Under the pieces are notes generated by a model. That model was given only the letters and a program-made list of their open reading frames with translations. It searched no databases and was not told the DNA's origin. 64,000 nucleotides of DNA, taken from positions 124,001 to 188,000 of the forward strand of contig JACVRA010000248.1 of NCBI GenBank assembly GCA_019828545.1. Direction: 5' to 3'. The position numbers and the translations under genes were made by a program. Positions 39,636 to 51,365 of this stretch are shown one piece after another (the stretch's first letter is position 1; each line of letters opens with the position of its first letter). The stretch is from Paracamarosporium sp. OC-R06-R3 (Eukaryota; Ascomycota; Dothideomycetes; Pleosporales; Didymosphaeriaceae).

Positions 39636-42600
39636 TGTGAAGTGATGTGGAGACGAAAGCGATATGGATATGACGCGCTCTTGGAGCACTTGTTGGGAGA
39701 CGGTAGCGCGGCTAGAGTCTCATGTCCACCTGCACCGCCGTCAGCTTATGTTGGGATGAGCTGTAACAGACGAGACCCTTGGTGTTGGGACAAGACACGT
39801 TGGAGCGACCCACGGGATGTCGTGGGCCGGGAACCGAAAGGGCAAGACTCACCTATAGGGCAGATGGGTTTGAGGAAGATGTGGTCAGTCCCAGAGAGGT
39901 TGTGTGGAGGCCGGCGATGTTGTCGATATGGATGGAACTTGACGGCGTTTGGGAAGCGACTGCAGACTGTTTGATGCGGAGACTGGGGACGGCGGCTTGC
40001 AGAGGAGAGCCAGGCAGAAAGGTCCAGAAGGCGGGTTTTGCGTGCGACGCCGTGTACAAGTAGGCGTGCCAGGAATGCATCTGGCTCTCGGCACAAGCCC
40101 TGGACTCTGATCGCCCGCCCAGGCCGGTGGTGTGGCGCGTGCCGATAGCGAAATAAGGCCCGCCAAGCAGACAAGCTTTATTTTAAACGCCGTTGGCTGC
40201 CAACTCTGAACAAGATGCCGGCTCCGTTGCCCGCTTGCAGCCCACGCCGCGCAGCCAGCGACGTATACGCAGGCCGACACAAGGAGGCGGCACAGCTGCT
40301 CGCATTCTCCTCTGCTGCGGCCCCCAGGAGCGCCCAGCAGCACGCCCAGCCCGCACGGCGCCATGGCCTGCCCGCTCCATGCCAATCCCAATCTTTAACC
40401 ACGACAAGCCTTCGCCGCTTGGCCCAGCGCCCGCTCCCGGCCTGACAGTGCTGCCCAGGCCACCGCAGCGTTCCAACAGGCCCAGTTGCGCAACCCCAGC
40501 ATTGGCACACACACGCCGTGCTCCACTCGTCTGCCCACTCTGAGCGAAACGCCTGCCTCACGATGCGGCAAAGCTTGGCCCCAAGCAGCACCCAAGCAGC
40601 ACCCAAGCCCAGCTCTGTGTCTCTCTCCGGCCACGCCCCTGCCGACTGTGCCTCGTCCCCACGCGCTTAGAAGACACCAAGAGTGCTGACGCCCGGCTGC
40701 CTGCTGCTGCGTCACCGACACCGGCTCGCACGAAAGGCCAGCAGCGCCATTCACTGCTCTGCGCCGAGCACTCCTGCGCTTTTGGGGAAAGGCGTCCGCC
40801 CGACTCCACACCCCAACGTAATCAGCTCTCGCATTCCCTCGCGCTAGGGCCTTGGCGCGGCCCTTGGTGCATTTTGCAGTTTAAGCTTACTCTGCGCCCG
40901 CTACGGCCTGCCTGGTCTCAAATCGCCCACAGCCCCGGGTCCGATGTCTTTTCCTCCTGCAGATGGCAGCCTGTCATGCTCGCAACGGAGCCCTCAACGG
41001 CCAACCGCCAGTGACACAGCATGCCGTCGCCCACAAATCTGTCGCCGGCGCAGCACACGGCCAATAGTCTGCACCCCCCCCCTCGTTCCGTCTGGTGCCG
41101 GTCCTCGCAGGCACCGCGCCGTTGCTGTATCCACTCCGCGGCGGGCCCAGCCTGAGGTTGTCTTGGACGCCCCAGGCAGCGTGATCAGGAGCCTGGGCTG
41201 GCGTCTCAGCTTGCCACAGCGAGACAAAGGCCCGAGTCCACCATCGCTGGCCCAGTCCACACAAGCACGCCAAGCAGCAAACGCCCACTTTGTTTCGACA
41301 TTGGGCCAAGCCTTGCGGATCGGGGTGCGGAGCGTGGCCGCGGCCGCGTCAGCGAACCAGGAGCCAAACTTCCGTGCGAGCATCCCTTCTCGTACGTTGC
41401 TCATTGAAGGCTCGACTTGGCGCCGTCGATTCGCTCCTTGTGCGCATCGCTGTCAAGACAACGCTGAGTTACGCCAATATTCCCAAGGAAACACAGTCAC
41501 TCGCCAATACGCAGCCGTGCACATGTCATACGATCGAATACGGCTTGGCTGGGTGATCAGCCGGCTTCGCTTACAGGGTGCCAGATAAGGTTAAAGACAG
41601 TTAAGCATAAATCGCTGACCCGCTGTCCCGCTTTCGTCCACACGGCGTCTCCGCAGCAAGCCACGCGCATGGTAGAGCACCTCTTCTCGAGCCAGTCGAT
41701 TTCCGCAAGCCAGTACGCGTTGCGTTAGCACATCATCCTCCTTTGCTTAGGAAATTTTCGTAATCCTGTTTTCCAAGCTGCAACGCTATTCTGCCCTACC
41801 AGTTGGCGTGAATGTCACCATCCGCTCCTATCATTATGTGGAATTCGGTAGCCGGATACGATGTTGGCAAGCCACGCCACGACCCTACCTCGCACCCGAA
41901 TCTTATCGCGCGAGCACGGCAACTCGCTAGACCGTCTAGAATCCGCCTCTGCTCTTGTGGCTTTCTATGCTCCACGGGACGACGGCAACACTCAATGAGC
42001 AAATATGGCAGGCCAAGCGACCACAGCCTGCTCAGAGATCGCGCCGGCGGCGTATATGCGTGTCCATCTGCGACTATTGATTAACCTTTCTATATTGCGG
42101 CATCGCTGCCATATCGTATTAATGAAATCTACATGCAATGTCTGAGAAACCCGGGAAGGCACTGCGGACGGAACTGCACCCCAAATTAATTGTGCTCTCG
42201 CTACCACCTTGGCGCTAGCGAAAGCTTCTTCGTATCGCAGGACATGGGTCTGAAAGCACTACACAGACGCCAAGCAGGCGACTCGTCACAAATAGACTCA
42301 CATCAGCATACCCACTTCTCAAATACGGTCTCCACGTCTGTACGGAATTTTTTTAATGTGCCGTGTAGGAAATCTTCGTGGGATACCTCCCACTTCGGAA
42401 TTGCTTCGCCTCATCACTGCATTCAGCAACATTCTGGCCCCTTTGGACCCCGGGTAGACCTGCGCCCGGGAGGCAAGCAGCTTGGCTCAGAACCTTAACC
42501 GCTCGTTGAATAGCATCAAGCGAAAAGAAATCCGCAGATTGCTGCGAACGATGTGCACACAGTCAGACACGCACCCAAAATAGCATCTGATAACTGCACG

Positions 42601-44306
42601 CCCCATAAGTTGCGTCGTTTACAAGGTGGTCTGATTCGTCCACTTTGACATTCTTACGTCCGTATTAACGGCCTTTTCCCTGCTGCACAAGCTCTTGGAG
42701 ATGTGACGACTAGGCCCCCAACATGGCAGGTATCACTACGAATATTAACTGTGCCGTATCGCCAAGTCGTTTACAGTCGTTTACAACAACGGTCCTGCAT
42801 GTGTTGCCATACTCCGATGTATCGTTATGCCGCTTTTGTTTGAGAGACATGCTATGGAAATTTGGCCTCAGCTGGTTCACCAACTCCATTCGCTGCGTCG
42901 TACGAGAAGGGGGCGAAAGGCGGCATGCGACATTCTAGATTTCTGGTTCGCTCTTCTGCGATGTACTGCTCCTTCCCGAGAGGAATAATGGTCCGTCAGG
43001 CAAACGCCCTGTTTGCCTACCGCTATCGATGAGCCTTTCGGTGCTCTTCTCGGGAAAGTTCTGCTCTCTGAAATTTAGGCCGATCTTCGTCCATGACGCG
43101 TATTATCTGCATCCTGCAATGCCGAGTGGCCAGCTGATACCATTCCCGCTCGACTGGCGACATATCGCCAAGCTTTCCACTGAAGTGAGAAATTCTTTTC
43201 TCCGAAGCCACCAGGCGATCTACGATATTTTCGGGATACGACGCAGCTCTAACAATAACCTTAAAAGTACGCTTCGCAAAACATGACCTTTTTTAATCAC
43301 AGCTACCCGCTTGACCCTGCGGGGCGAGGTGAATCCGGCACGGCACCCGGGAATACAAAGTGGAGACAACATACGACTGCGCAGTGTTGCTGATCCGTCA
43401 AGGTTGACAATTAGACGCCCCCAAAATATGTACCGAACACGGTGTACTGAAGCAAAGGACGCTATCACCGAACGAGTCAGGTGTCCGCCGATCGCTTACG
43501 CTTTTATCCTCTGCTCGCAATTGGATCGTCGTTTTTGGCTGTGGTCGCGAGCTTTTCTTGACCCCTGCCCTCCCCTTCAATAGGTTTAGACGAGACGGGG
43601 CTTTCTTTTGCAATCGCCAAGCCTTCGAAGGACCTCCAGCATCTGTCTTACACTCCGAGCTGTGCAGGCAATTTCCAACACCCTAGTTTACGCCCTGCAT
43701 ACGATGACCGAAGTCCATCGTCCCTCCACCTTATACAGAATATGGTTACTGTCCTTTGTCCTTTAACTAAACTACTTTGAGCTAACGTACAGATTCTGTG
43801 GAACAAGCTACATGGGTGTAGAAGCCTTGCGCTTAGCTCCGTGGAATACGATGCTAAGCTGTTCAACATTGTAGTAAGCATTATGCTGTTTGGCGTGATA
43901 TTTCTGGCAAGAAACCTTCCTCGTTGTGAAATGCTTGCACTGTTTGTGTTCTATGCTTGCTTGTTTACCTCACATTATAAGGTAGCGATTGAAATAGGAT
44001 AAAAAAATCGGTACTGGAGTAGGTATTATTAGCTTGGAACAAGTTCAAGACCGAATTCCAGCAAAGTATGGGACAAATACCAACTAACCCCACCCACGCC
44101 ACGTAAATAATTCACAGATGAACAGCTTATACAGCAGTAGTTTAGCATCTATTGTCCCCTAGTATGATTGGGAAATCAACGTCTATTAGGTCAACGAAAC
44201 CACGAGCAGCTAGTAAAACTGGTATGATCGTTGCCAAAACGTTCGTGAGAGCGACCGCTTTTTGCAGATAGCAAGCCATTACGGACGATCACTAGAGATG
44301 CAATCT
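39636..44306. other. 4.7-kb gene-free region upstream of RYP1 homologue
   Basis: No credible gene was found on either strand. The part at about 40150-41570 is clearly GC-richer than its surroundings, with open frames that look like by-products of composition and a short duplication of CCCAAGCAGCA near 40587-40610. From 41600 to 44300 the DNA is ordinary non-coding sequence. Regulators of the WOR1/RYP1 type are known for very long upstream regions and long transcript leaders, so promoter and 5' UTR are the simplest reading. Confidence 0.55.
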
Positions 44307-44313
44307 CTAGTGA
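44289..44313. repeat. 11-bp perfect inverted repeat over HeLo stop codon
   Basis: Arms TCACTAGAGAT (44289-44299) and ATCTCTAGTGA (44303-44313) are separated by GCA. The stop codon of the minus-strand gene (44307-44309) lies in one arm, so the mRNA could fold into a hairpin across the end of the coding region. Confidence 0.55.
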
Positions 44314-46401
44314 CCTAAACGTCCACTCCTTCTAAATAATCTGTCTAAAAGATCTTTAACATTCTTTTCACCTGGTACGGCGTTTGTAGGCGTTGTATCT
44401 TGCTTGAACCGAGAGCGGATTGCGTTGTCGACGAGAGCAACCACTCCAGTAGCAACGATGACACTATTCCCGTTAACGGATAGTTCTGTATGTTGAATCG
44501 TCAAAAGGCAGAACTCACTCGCAAATATCGGTCAGAGCATCGATGCTCCCCTTGTCTAGGATGCGCATCGTGCACGGCGGAATCCATCCACCATGCCTAG
44601 CTTCTTTTTCGGCAACGGCGTCGCTGACCTCGGGTTCAATACACGCAATGGGTTCCTTTTGATATCCGCGATAAAGCTGAAATGAGTGCCACCGACAATG
44701 CGAAACTAGCTCGCCGCGTTTGTCCATCCCCCGCTTCCACATGTAGCTTTCACCCCAGAACTCGAACGTGTACCTCTTCTTATTACGATATCCACGCCTT
44801 GTCACTTCAACACGTGCATAGTTAGCAAATTCAAGCACAATCTTGTTCTCAGCAACCTGGGCTCCTGCCACGTCCACCGTCTCCTCCTCTGCATCCCAGT
44901 TGTTGTCGCTCTCCGAGGCATTCGACGTGCGTGAAGATCTCGAGTTCCTCCGCCCAAACCATGACCTCATTGAACTCGCGGAACCCCGAGACTGGTTCAT
45001 CTGCGCGCCTTCCGACCCGTCATACCGACTCTTCAAATAGCTAGACCTCCGGAAGAGACTTTGGGTAGTCCTGGACCTGGACCTGGACTTCCTCGAGCTC
45101 GCCGCTTTGACAATCTGAAAGCCAGTGTGGCAGATCTCGCGCCCGGAATCGCGACAATATCTCCTGAAGGAAAAATCACGCCTGCGAAGGTCATGCATCC
45201 GCAAGTGGAATAGAGACATGTACATGACTGGCCCCCGACTGGACTTCGTAGGACGAAAGACCCGTAGATTCATGTTCCCGTCCGTAGTGGTATCGTCGTG
45301 GGAAATGAAAAGCTTCTCATAAGTGGGAAACAGAACGGCGAAATCCCGAGCATCGGCGGGGCAGATGTCTTGGACGTCCCAAGGAGACACGAGCTCAGTG
45401 CTGGAAGCGAGGTGGGGGGCGAGAGATGGGAGAGCAGACACTGTCAGTGATTGATCTGATGAAGAAGTCGAGGCATACGTGCAAATAGACTCTCGGGGTC
45501 CAATAAACAATTGCAAATCCAAGGGTGTTGCCCAAACAAATTCCGATACGGCTTCTGGTCTAGCTCTCTGTATCATGTCAATGTTGGGTTGCGGGATGGA
45601 CTCCGCGGTGATAAACGGTCGTACAGATCCGTATGACTCCAAAGCCGTGAAAAAGGTCTCGAGCGAGCATTTAACGCCGAGAGCGGTATGGAAGGTATCA
45701 ACGGAGCTTCTAAGATCTAGAGCCTCGATCTGTCGAGAAGCGATGGACAATGTGCTGGGTCCCTCTGCATTCTGTGCACCGTCATATTCAATGGCGGCAT
45801 GGATCTCCGAAGCCATCGATCTATGCGCGAGAAGAGAATGCCCTCCCGTACCGCTGTCCAGGTCGTTTATCCTCCTGAGCTCACGCGTGATATCCACCAA
45901 ACCATCAATCAGCGATTTCAGCCTCTCATTCGACTCCTTCATCTGCTCCGCATCAAACACAGCCCATTTCATAACCGCTCTAACGCTTTTTTGCTTTTGA
46001 TTCTTCTTCGTCAAGGTTGCAAATCTTTCCTCTGGCGGCGCCATTGGACCGCTCACGTTGACTAAGCTGGCGAGGGCCGTATTCTTCAGCCCATACTTAC
46101 TCTCATAGACCTTGAACTGCAGGAGCAGATATTGGATGGACTGCAACGATCGGAGAACGGTGGTTTTCACGTGTTCCTCGTCCAGCATCTGGAAATACGA
46201 TCGCTGACGTATCCCGGGGCAGGAGATGAGCCCAACGCTCTCCCCCCATAGGAATAGTCTTAGGCGCTGCTGCTGAAAGCTCGCATTCAGCACCTCGAAA
46301 TCTTTGGCGAAGTCTTGCGCTGCGAAGACTATCTTGAAGCTTTCGATGCACGTGTCGAACAAGGCAGCAACGCCGATTGCGAGGCCGGCTACCTCAGCCA
46401 T
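44307..46401 (-). CDS. HeLo-domain protein with fungal-specific C-terminus
   Basis: Exons 46401-44519 and 44463-44307 give 679 aa; the 55-nt intron (GTGAGT..GGAATAG) splits an Asp codon. Residues 1-200 match the HeLo (prion-inhibition and propagation) domain of HET-S-type proteins: MAEVAGLAIGVAALFDTCIE, the DFEVLNASFQQQRLRLFLWGE helix, and EQMKESNERLKSLIDGLVDI. The middle is Ser/Arg-rich. The C-terminal 160 residues (VTRRGYRNKKRYTFEFWGESY, GGWIPPC, DVIVATGVVALVDNAIRSR) form a conserved region seen in many uncharacterised ascomycete proteins. HeLo domains of HET-S form membrane-active assemblies in heterokaryon incompatibility. Here there is no NACHT/NLR module and no obvious amyloid repeat, so an execution role is not established. 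A hairpin overlaps the stop codon. Confidence 0.82.
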
Positions 46402-47167
46402 GATGTCGGATCAAGTGCGTCTGTTAGATCGCGAGCCGATGATTGGGCACGGAACTGCACTGGTGTGAAAACGTTTAGGAGCAACTGGTACGATTGATTT
46501 GGCGATGAAAAGGCCGGAGAAGATTATAAGCTGAGAGCTGATGAGGAGAAGGTGTGGCGCAAGGCTGAATCGTAACGATATGCACCTCCACGAGGCTGTG
46601 CTCGTTTACCTATAATTCATCCTAACGAATGAATATAGTCTCCATATTCATCAGGCATGCTAGACATTAAAGAACCCTTTCATGAGCAAGAGCGCTCGGT
46701 CTATGAACCATACCTAGTTATCTTTGAAATTGTATACTAAACGACTAAATCTCCTGGCTACTTGATCCAACTCGTCGATTTGAGAACCGCAGGTAGGAGA
46801 ACCGATTTTAGAGAACCTTAGGCGATTAACAAATTGGCTCATGGTAGATTGGATGTTAATCGTACTGGATATGCTTTTTGTCGGTGTAGTTGCAGCAAGG
46901 AAATACGCGTGAACAGGACGAATGAAAGGGTTATCAGATGGAAGCAGGGGTTCGTCGCATCAGTCACTTGTTCCAGCGATCGACGCCGCTCACGGTACTG
47001 CCCTTTCGGGAATGTTGCGCTCGGACTGGTGCTAACGCGCGCCTCGCCGCGGCCCTGGAACATTTTCTTCGCGTCTCGTTCTGTCTACCGAAAGCTTGCG
47101 ATCGTCTCCTTTCCGCCTGCTTGCACCGCACTGTATCCATTGGTGCCATTGTGCGGTGCGCTCGCCA
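46402..47167. promoter_or_regulatory. divergent promoter region of HeLo and Mtf2-like genes
   Basis: The 766 bp between two divergent starts must hold both promoters. An in-frame extension upstream of the Mtf2 ATG exists but contains no other ATG. Confidence 0.5.
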
Positions 47168-48805
47168 ATGTCTGTTTGCCTGTGCAGCTTAAGGGCATTG
47201 TCGCGCTCCCGCACACCTAGTTCGAAGACGCTCACGCCCTTCCTGTACCAGACAGCTACCATCCAACAACGCAATCCGATATCACGCCGCAACATTTCCA
47301 ATTCGTCGCATCGGTCGAGATCTGAACACGATGTCCCCTTCGAAGGCGAGGAGCTGCCACCGGCGGCAGACGATGCGAAGGCGGGTCGCAAGACGACGAT
47401 TACGGGATCCGAGCGCGCCGCCTTCGAAAAGCTGTACAAGAAGTTCAACAACACAGAGCAAAAGTCATGGAACGAGCACGAGTTGGATCAGATTGCCGAC
47501 GAGTACTATGAGGATGACGACGACAACAGCAAAGACAAGTCTGCAGAGTCGATAGACTCAATCTTCGATGCAGTGCTCTCGGGCAACACGCCAAAGCCGA
47601 AGCCTCAAGGCGTCCCGATACGAGCACGCAACAAGAGGAAGTCCTCTGATCTGGAATCTCTCGCCAGAGAAATCCTCCAGCCTGAGGTTGACAAAGAGAA
47701 AAAGAGGAAGAAAGAAGAAGCTGCAAAGAAGCAAGCGCGCATAAAGGATCTTCGTCACTCGGAAAAGGAGAAGGTCAAAGCATTGCTAGAAGCCGCGCCA
47801 ACAGACCAGGCGCTCTGGGCCGTTTTGGAAAAGGAAGTCTTCTCTGTGATACGGGGCATGGACCTCGACACGCAGAACGGCATCATCGGCGGCCCCAAGT
47901 CCAAATCCAAGCGCAAAGCCAACAGTTTCCCCAGACTCGCGGCCTCGACGAACAAAGATGGCGAGCTCTCCCCCACAGACCCAACCATCGTCTTCCCAAA
48001 CTACTCTTACCACCTTCTCACCGCCGCGCACACCCTGCGCGCCAACTTCCCCGCATCCCCCCTCATGTTCAACATCCTGCCGACCGTCAAGAGCCTCGGC
48101 CGCTCCTCCTACGCCCTCGGCGCAACGACCTCCCTCTACAAAGCCATCATCCGCGCCGCCTTCCGCCAGAACCATTCCTACGCCCAGATATGCTCGCTCC
48201 TGCAAGACATGGACAACGGCGGCATCGAGTACGACTACGGCGTTGCCAGCCTCTTAGACGAGATTCTCCAAGCGCATTGGCAGGCAGAAAGGGGTACCTA
48301 CGGGAGAGGCATACAAGCCGTCATGCGATTGGAATTCTTCGAGGAGGGCGTAGAGAAGCTGCGTGCGTGGCAAACGGCGATTAGGAAGAGACTAGGCGAC
48401 TTTGGAGAGGAGAGAAAGGAGAAGGGGTATCTGGTGAGGAAGGTGGGACCGAAGGCGGGTGGGCCGATCAAGGGGCCGAGAGATAATATTGAAGTTCTGG
48501 GTGGGGGAAGAAATGTTGAAAAGGCGGATGCGGTGAGTTTAGTTGGTGGACGGCTGGAGGCGAGTCCGAATGACATTCCGCTTGTGGGAGGCGATGTACC
48601 TTTCGTGCAGGAAAAGACTGAGGCCAATGCTGAGGCCAATGCTATGGCTGAGGCTGCGGCAGCGACATCTCCAGAAGCAGAAGCCTCCATTGAAAACATT
48701 ATCGAAGCGCCTGTAGACCCATCCGTCGCACCTACCGAACCCCCTACCCAACCAACACCAAGCTCACCAGAAGATCCCCAAGACGAGAAACGACATGTAC
48801 AATAG
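47168..48805 (+). CDS. Mtf2-like mitochondrial protein
   Basis: From the first in-frame ATG the protein is 545 aa, intronless. The N-terminus (MSVCLCSLRALSRSRTPSS, then RRNISNSSHRSRS) is Arg/Ser-rich and lacks acids, a typical mitochondrial presequence. A Lys/Glu-rich coiled coil (DKEKKRKKEEAAKKQARIK) precedes a helical domain with LWAVLEKEVFSVI, YHLLTAAHTLRANFPASPL, ILPTVKSLGRSSYALGATT and LLQDMDNGGIEYDYGVASL. That order is the C-terminal domain of yeast Mtf2/Nam1. Mtf2 couples mitochondrial transcription to mRNA stability and translation. The last 90 residues are Ala/Glu/Pro-rich and likely disordered. Confidence 0.85.
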   Translation: MSVCLCSLRALSRSRTPSSKTLTPFLYQTATIQQRNPISRRNISNSSHRSRSEHDVPFEGEELPPAADDAKAGRKTTITGSERAAFEKLYKKFNNTEQKSWNEHELDQIADEYYEDDDDNSKDKSAESIDSIFDAVLSGNTPKPKPQGVPIRARNKRKSSDLESLAREILQPEVDKEKKRKKEEAAKKQARIKDLRHSEKEKVKALLEAAPTDQALWAVLEKEVFSVIRGMDLDTQNGIIGGPKSKSKRKANSFPRLAASTNKDGELSPTDPTIVFPNYSYHLLTAAHTLRANFPASPLMFNILPTVKSLGRSSYALGATTSLYKAIIRAAFRQNHSYAQICSLLQDMDNGGIEYDYGVASLLDEILQAHWQAERGTYGRGIQAVMRLEFFEEGVEKLRAWQTAIRKRLGDFGEERKEKGYLVRKVGPKAGGPIKGPRDNIEVLGGGRNVEKADAVSLVGGRLEASPNDIPLVGGDVPFVQEKTEANAEANAMAEAAAATSPEAEASIENIIEAPVDPSVAPTEPPTQPTPSSPEDPQDEKRHVQ

Positions 48806-48953
48806 AGTCCTGTATACTAGAAAACCAGTTGTAAGATAGAAAAGACACGCCACAGGCACACTTCTCACGATTTCATTCTCCATACCCAACAAACGACTAC
48901 AATGAAGCCCGCATGAGCAATGAAATGCACACACCCGGTTTCTCTCAGTGTAA

Positions 48954-49830
48954 TCAATGGCATTTCTGCCAGTCATACGAGTACCCTTGCTCTAAGCCAT
49001 ACTGCTGCTGTTTGCCATAAAGCTCGACGACCCGACCTGCAACCTTGCCCTTTGCGCCCTTCTTCTTAGCCTTAAGAGTCAGATCCGTCCTGTACTTGAT
49101 CGTCGCAACGCCGCACTTAGGGAAGGCGACAGGCGTGGCGTAGTCCTCATTATCAGAGAATTGCAAATCTTTGGTAACGAGCGGGCCGGACCGAGTAAGC
49201 GTGTCAACAACCTATACCGGGATGCGTCAGTCGATACCCTGTAAGGAAAAGGAAGGTAGGAATACCTCGTCACCGCCAAGGTAGTAAGTAAATTTCCACT
49301 TTGCTTCCACACCGTCGTCGAGTTCCCATTCTGCCAACATGCTGGTGCCATTCTTGTGGAGACGTAGTCTGTAGTCGCTCTTTGGGCCCCCATTCTCGTT
49401 CTCTAGTTCGCGATATTCGATCGTTGTTTCGCACCAGCTATGCACTTCCTCTTCGTTCTCCTTTCCTGTAAGAGTGGCCTGGAGAGACGGGTACGCGACG
49501 TAGTGGTTGTAGATCTCGCTGCCGTCCACGGTGTTGGAGCCCCAGCTGAGGCGGGTTGGGTAGACGGGATTGGGATTCGGGATGGGGCAGCCCGGCCTGT
49601 GTTATCCATGTTAATCAAGTGAAAATCGTCAAAGTGTTCATAGCATTCGTGATCCCGTCGAGAATAGTTCGTGCCCGTAATGGATGGACAAAAACATACC
49701 CGTTGTGCTCGGTTATCTCCCAAGCATAGTAGTTAGGGATGATGCGGATAGGGTCAGATGCATCAGAGCTAGTGGGAAGGGCGGTGGTAAAGGAGAACAG
49801 GGAAAACAGGGCAAAGCTTGCGGACTTCAT
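48954..49830 (-). CDS. small secreted protein of unknown function
   Basis: Exons 49830-49696, 49596-49266 and 49211-48954 join in consistent phase to about 240 aa; introns are 99 and 54 nt. A signal peptide (ASFALFSLFSFTTALP) is clear. The mature part begins IRIIPNYYAWEITEHNGPGC and contains four cysteines (one each in GPGCP, SWCETT, KCGV and QKCH), enough for two disulfides. It is otherwise rich in Tyr, Trp and acidic residues, with an NGTS sequon, and has no anchor. I know similar small secreted fungal proteins only as hypothetical proteins. Its 3' end converges on the Mtf2-like gene, 148 bp apart. Confidence 0.8.
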
Positions 49831-51365
49831 TTTTGCGAAGAGGATTGTAATACCGAGAAGCGTAAAATCTTAGACCTAGTCTGAAAATAAGAGTTCGAGG
49901 GCTATGAAGTTGCCTTATGTATCGTTTCACGCTGCTGGAAGTGGAAAGTATGCGATCGAATGAGTGTGAACATATTTACACCGTTCATCATCCAACATTC
50001 ATCTATTAATCAGGCTAATCAAACACAACGCACATCTAGTGGAAGTATAAACCAGAGCAGACCAAACTTAGGGCACATCGAATGCAAGGTGTGGGCTGCT
50101 AATAAAATCTCTGGGCATCATCCCCACCTAACCAAACAAAACTTCATTGGCAAAATACCTACAGCTGCATTATAACGCGAGACACTATATAGTCGCGGGT
50201 AGTGTTCCCAAACGGGAATCATCCTGTATATCGAGATCTTGCAGCTTGTAAATTCAGGTTACACAGCGTCATGTCTCGTACGAAACCCCACTCCAAAACA
50301 TGCTCGTGATTCCATGCTCCAGATTCCTATATGTCGTTTCTGTATGGCAATATATCTTCAATAGGATATATGTGCAATACGAAGGAGAAAGCTCGGAGAT
50401 CGGATGTCGGTAATGCCGAACCGTGACAGACGTTTGATGTTGACTCGCTGAGTGTAAGCTATTTGCAGGATTCCAGGCTCAAATCGCTTCATCAGATTAC
50501 CACCTGCTTTTCCACACCTATGAAACTACACCCACTTCATTTCGAAGGCCGCTGAATAGAAACAGGAGCAGATCATTCACACAAGCCTGTAGAACAATGT
50601 ACTGTGATGACGCGCAAGGCTGTCGGCCACGGCTTCGACCAAACCCGACATCTGAACCAAATAAGCTCCGTGCTCCGCCTTCAGACGATCGATTGCAAAG
50701 CAACGTTAACTAACCCCTCGTTGTTCCCTTACTTGCAGTCCGTGACAGATTCAGCTCAGCTCATCACACATCGACCGTTCTGGGACTACAGAACGACCCT
50801 GGAAGGGAATTTTGGAGGCTTGGTTATACCACAAGATGAGTTTAAGCACAAGACGTGAAAGGTGGCTCGGACCCGAGATCCTGATTCATCTATATGTGCT
50901 CGGACCATCCCAGTTCTTTGCCAATTAATAGCCACATTCACAGTTCGCAATATAAACTTGCATCAGATGCAGTGAGATGTAAGTGCGCAGGTATACTAAG
51001 ATCTGGTACTGACACCATTACGCAGATCTAGTCTACTACGGCTCTAAGAATAGGCCAAGACATGCGTGAATCGAGCACTACATGTGCAATCTAGATGGTT
51101 CATATGACGTAGTCCTGTAGAACATGTGTACCGTACAGTCTGAGAGATCACACTGCACAGGAATAGATCTAACATATCACGCACACATCTATTCGTACTG
51201 TTACATACAAAGCCTAATCATGGTCGGTGTACCATATTGTCGGCGCCTAAACGCCCATCCGCACCACACCCGCCATTCCTAGTAAACGAGGGAACTCTCC
51301 CGAAGGAGGACTCTGTCTTGCATCTGCTGACACTAATTCATACTCTTGCACCCAACCTAGCTTTC
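49831..51365. other. 1.5-kb intergenic region
   Basis: It is AT-rich with no coding frame I trust. It contains the promoter of the secreted protein and the UBR1 3' UTR. Confidence 0.5.

Noticed and set aside
40944..41588. 214-codon plus-strand frame upstream of the RYP1 homologue
   Set aside because: It is Arg/Pro/Ala-rich, a by-product of high GC, with overlapping open frames in other phases and no recognisable domain.
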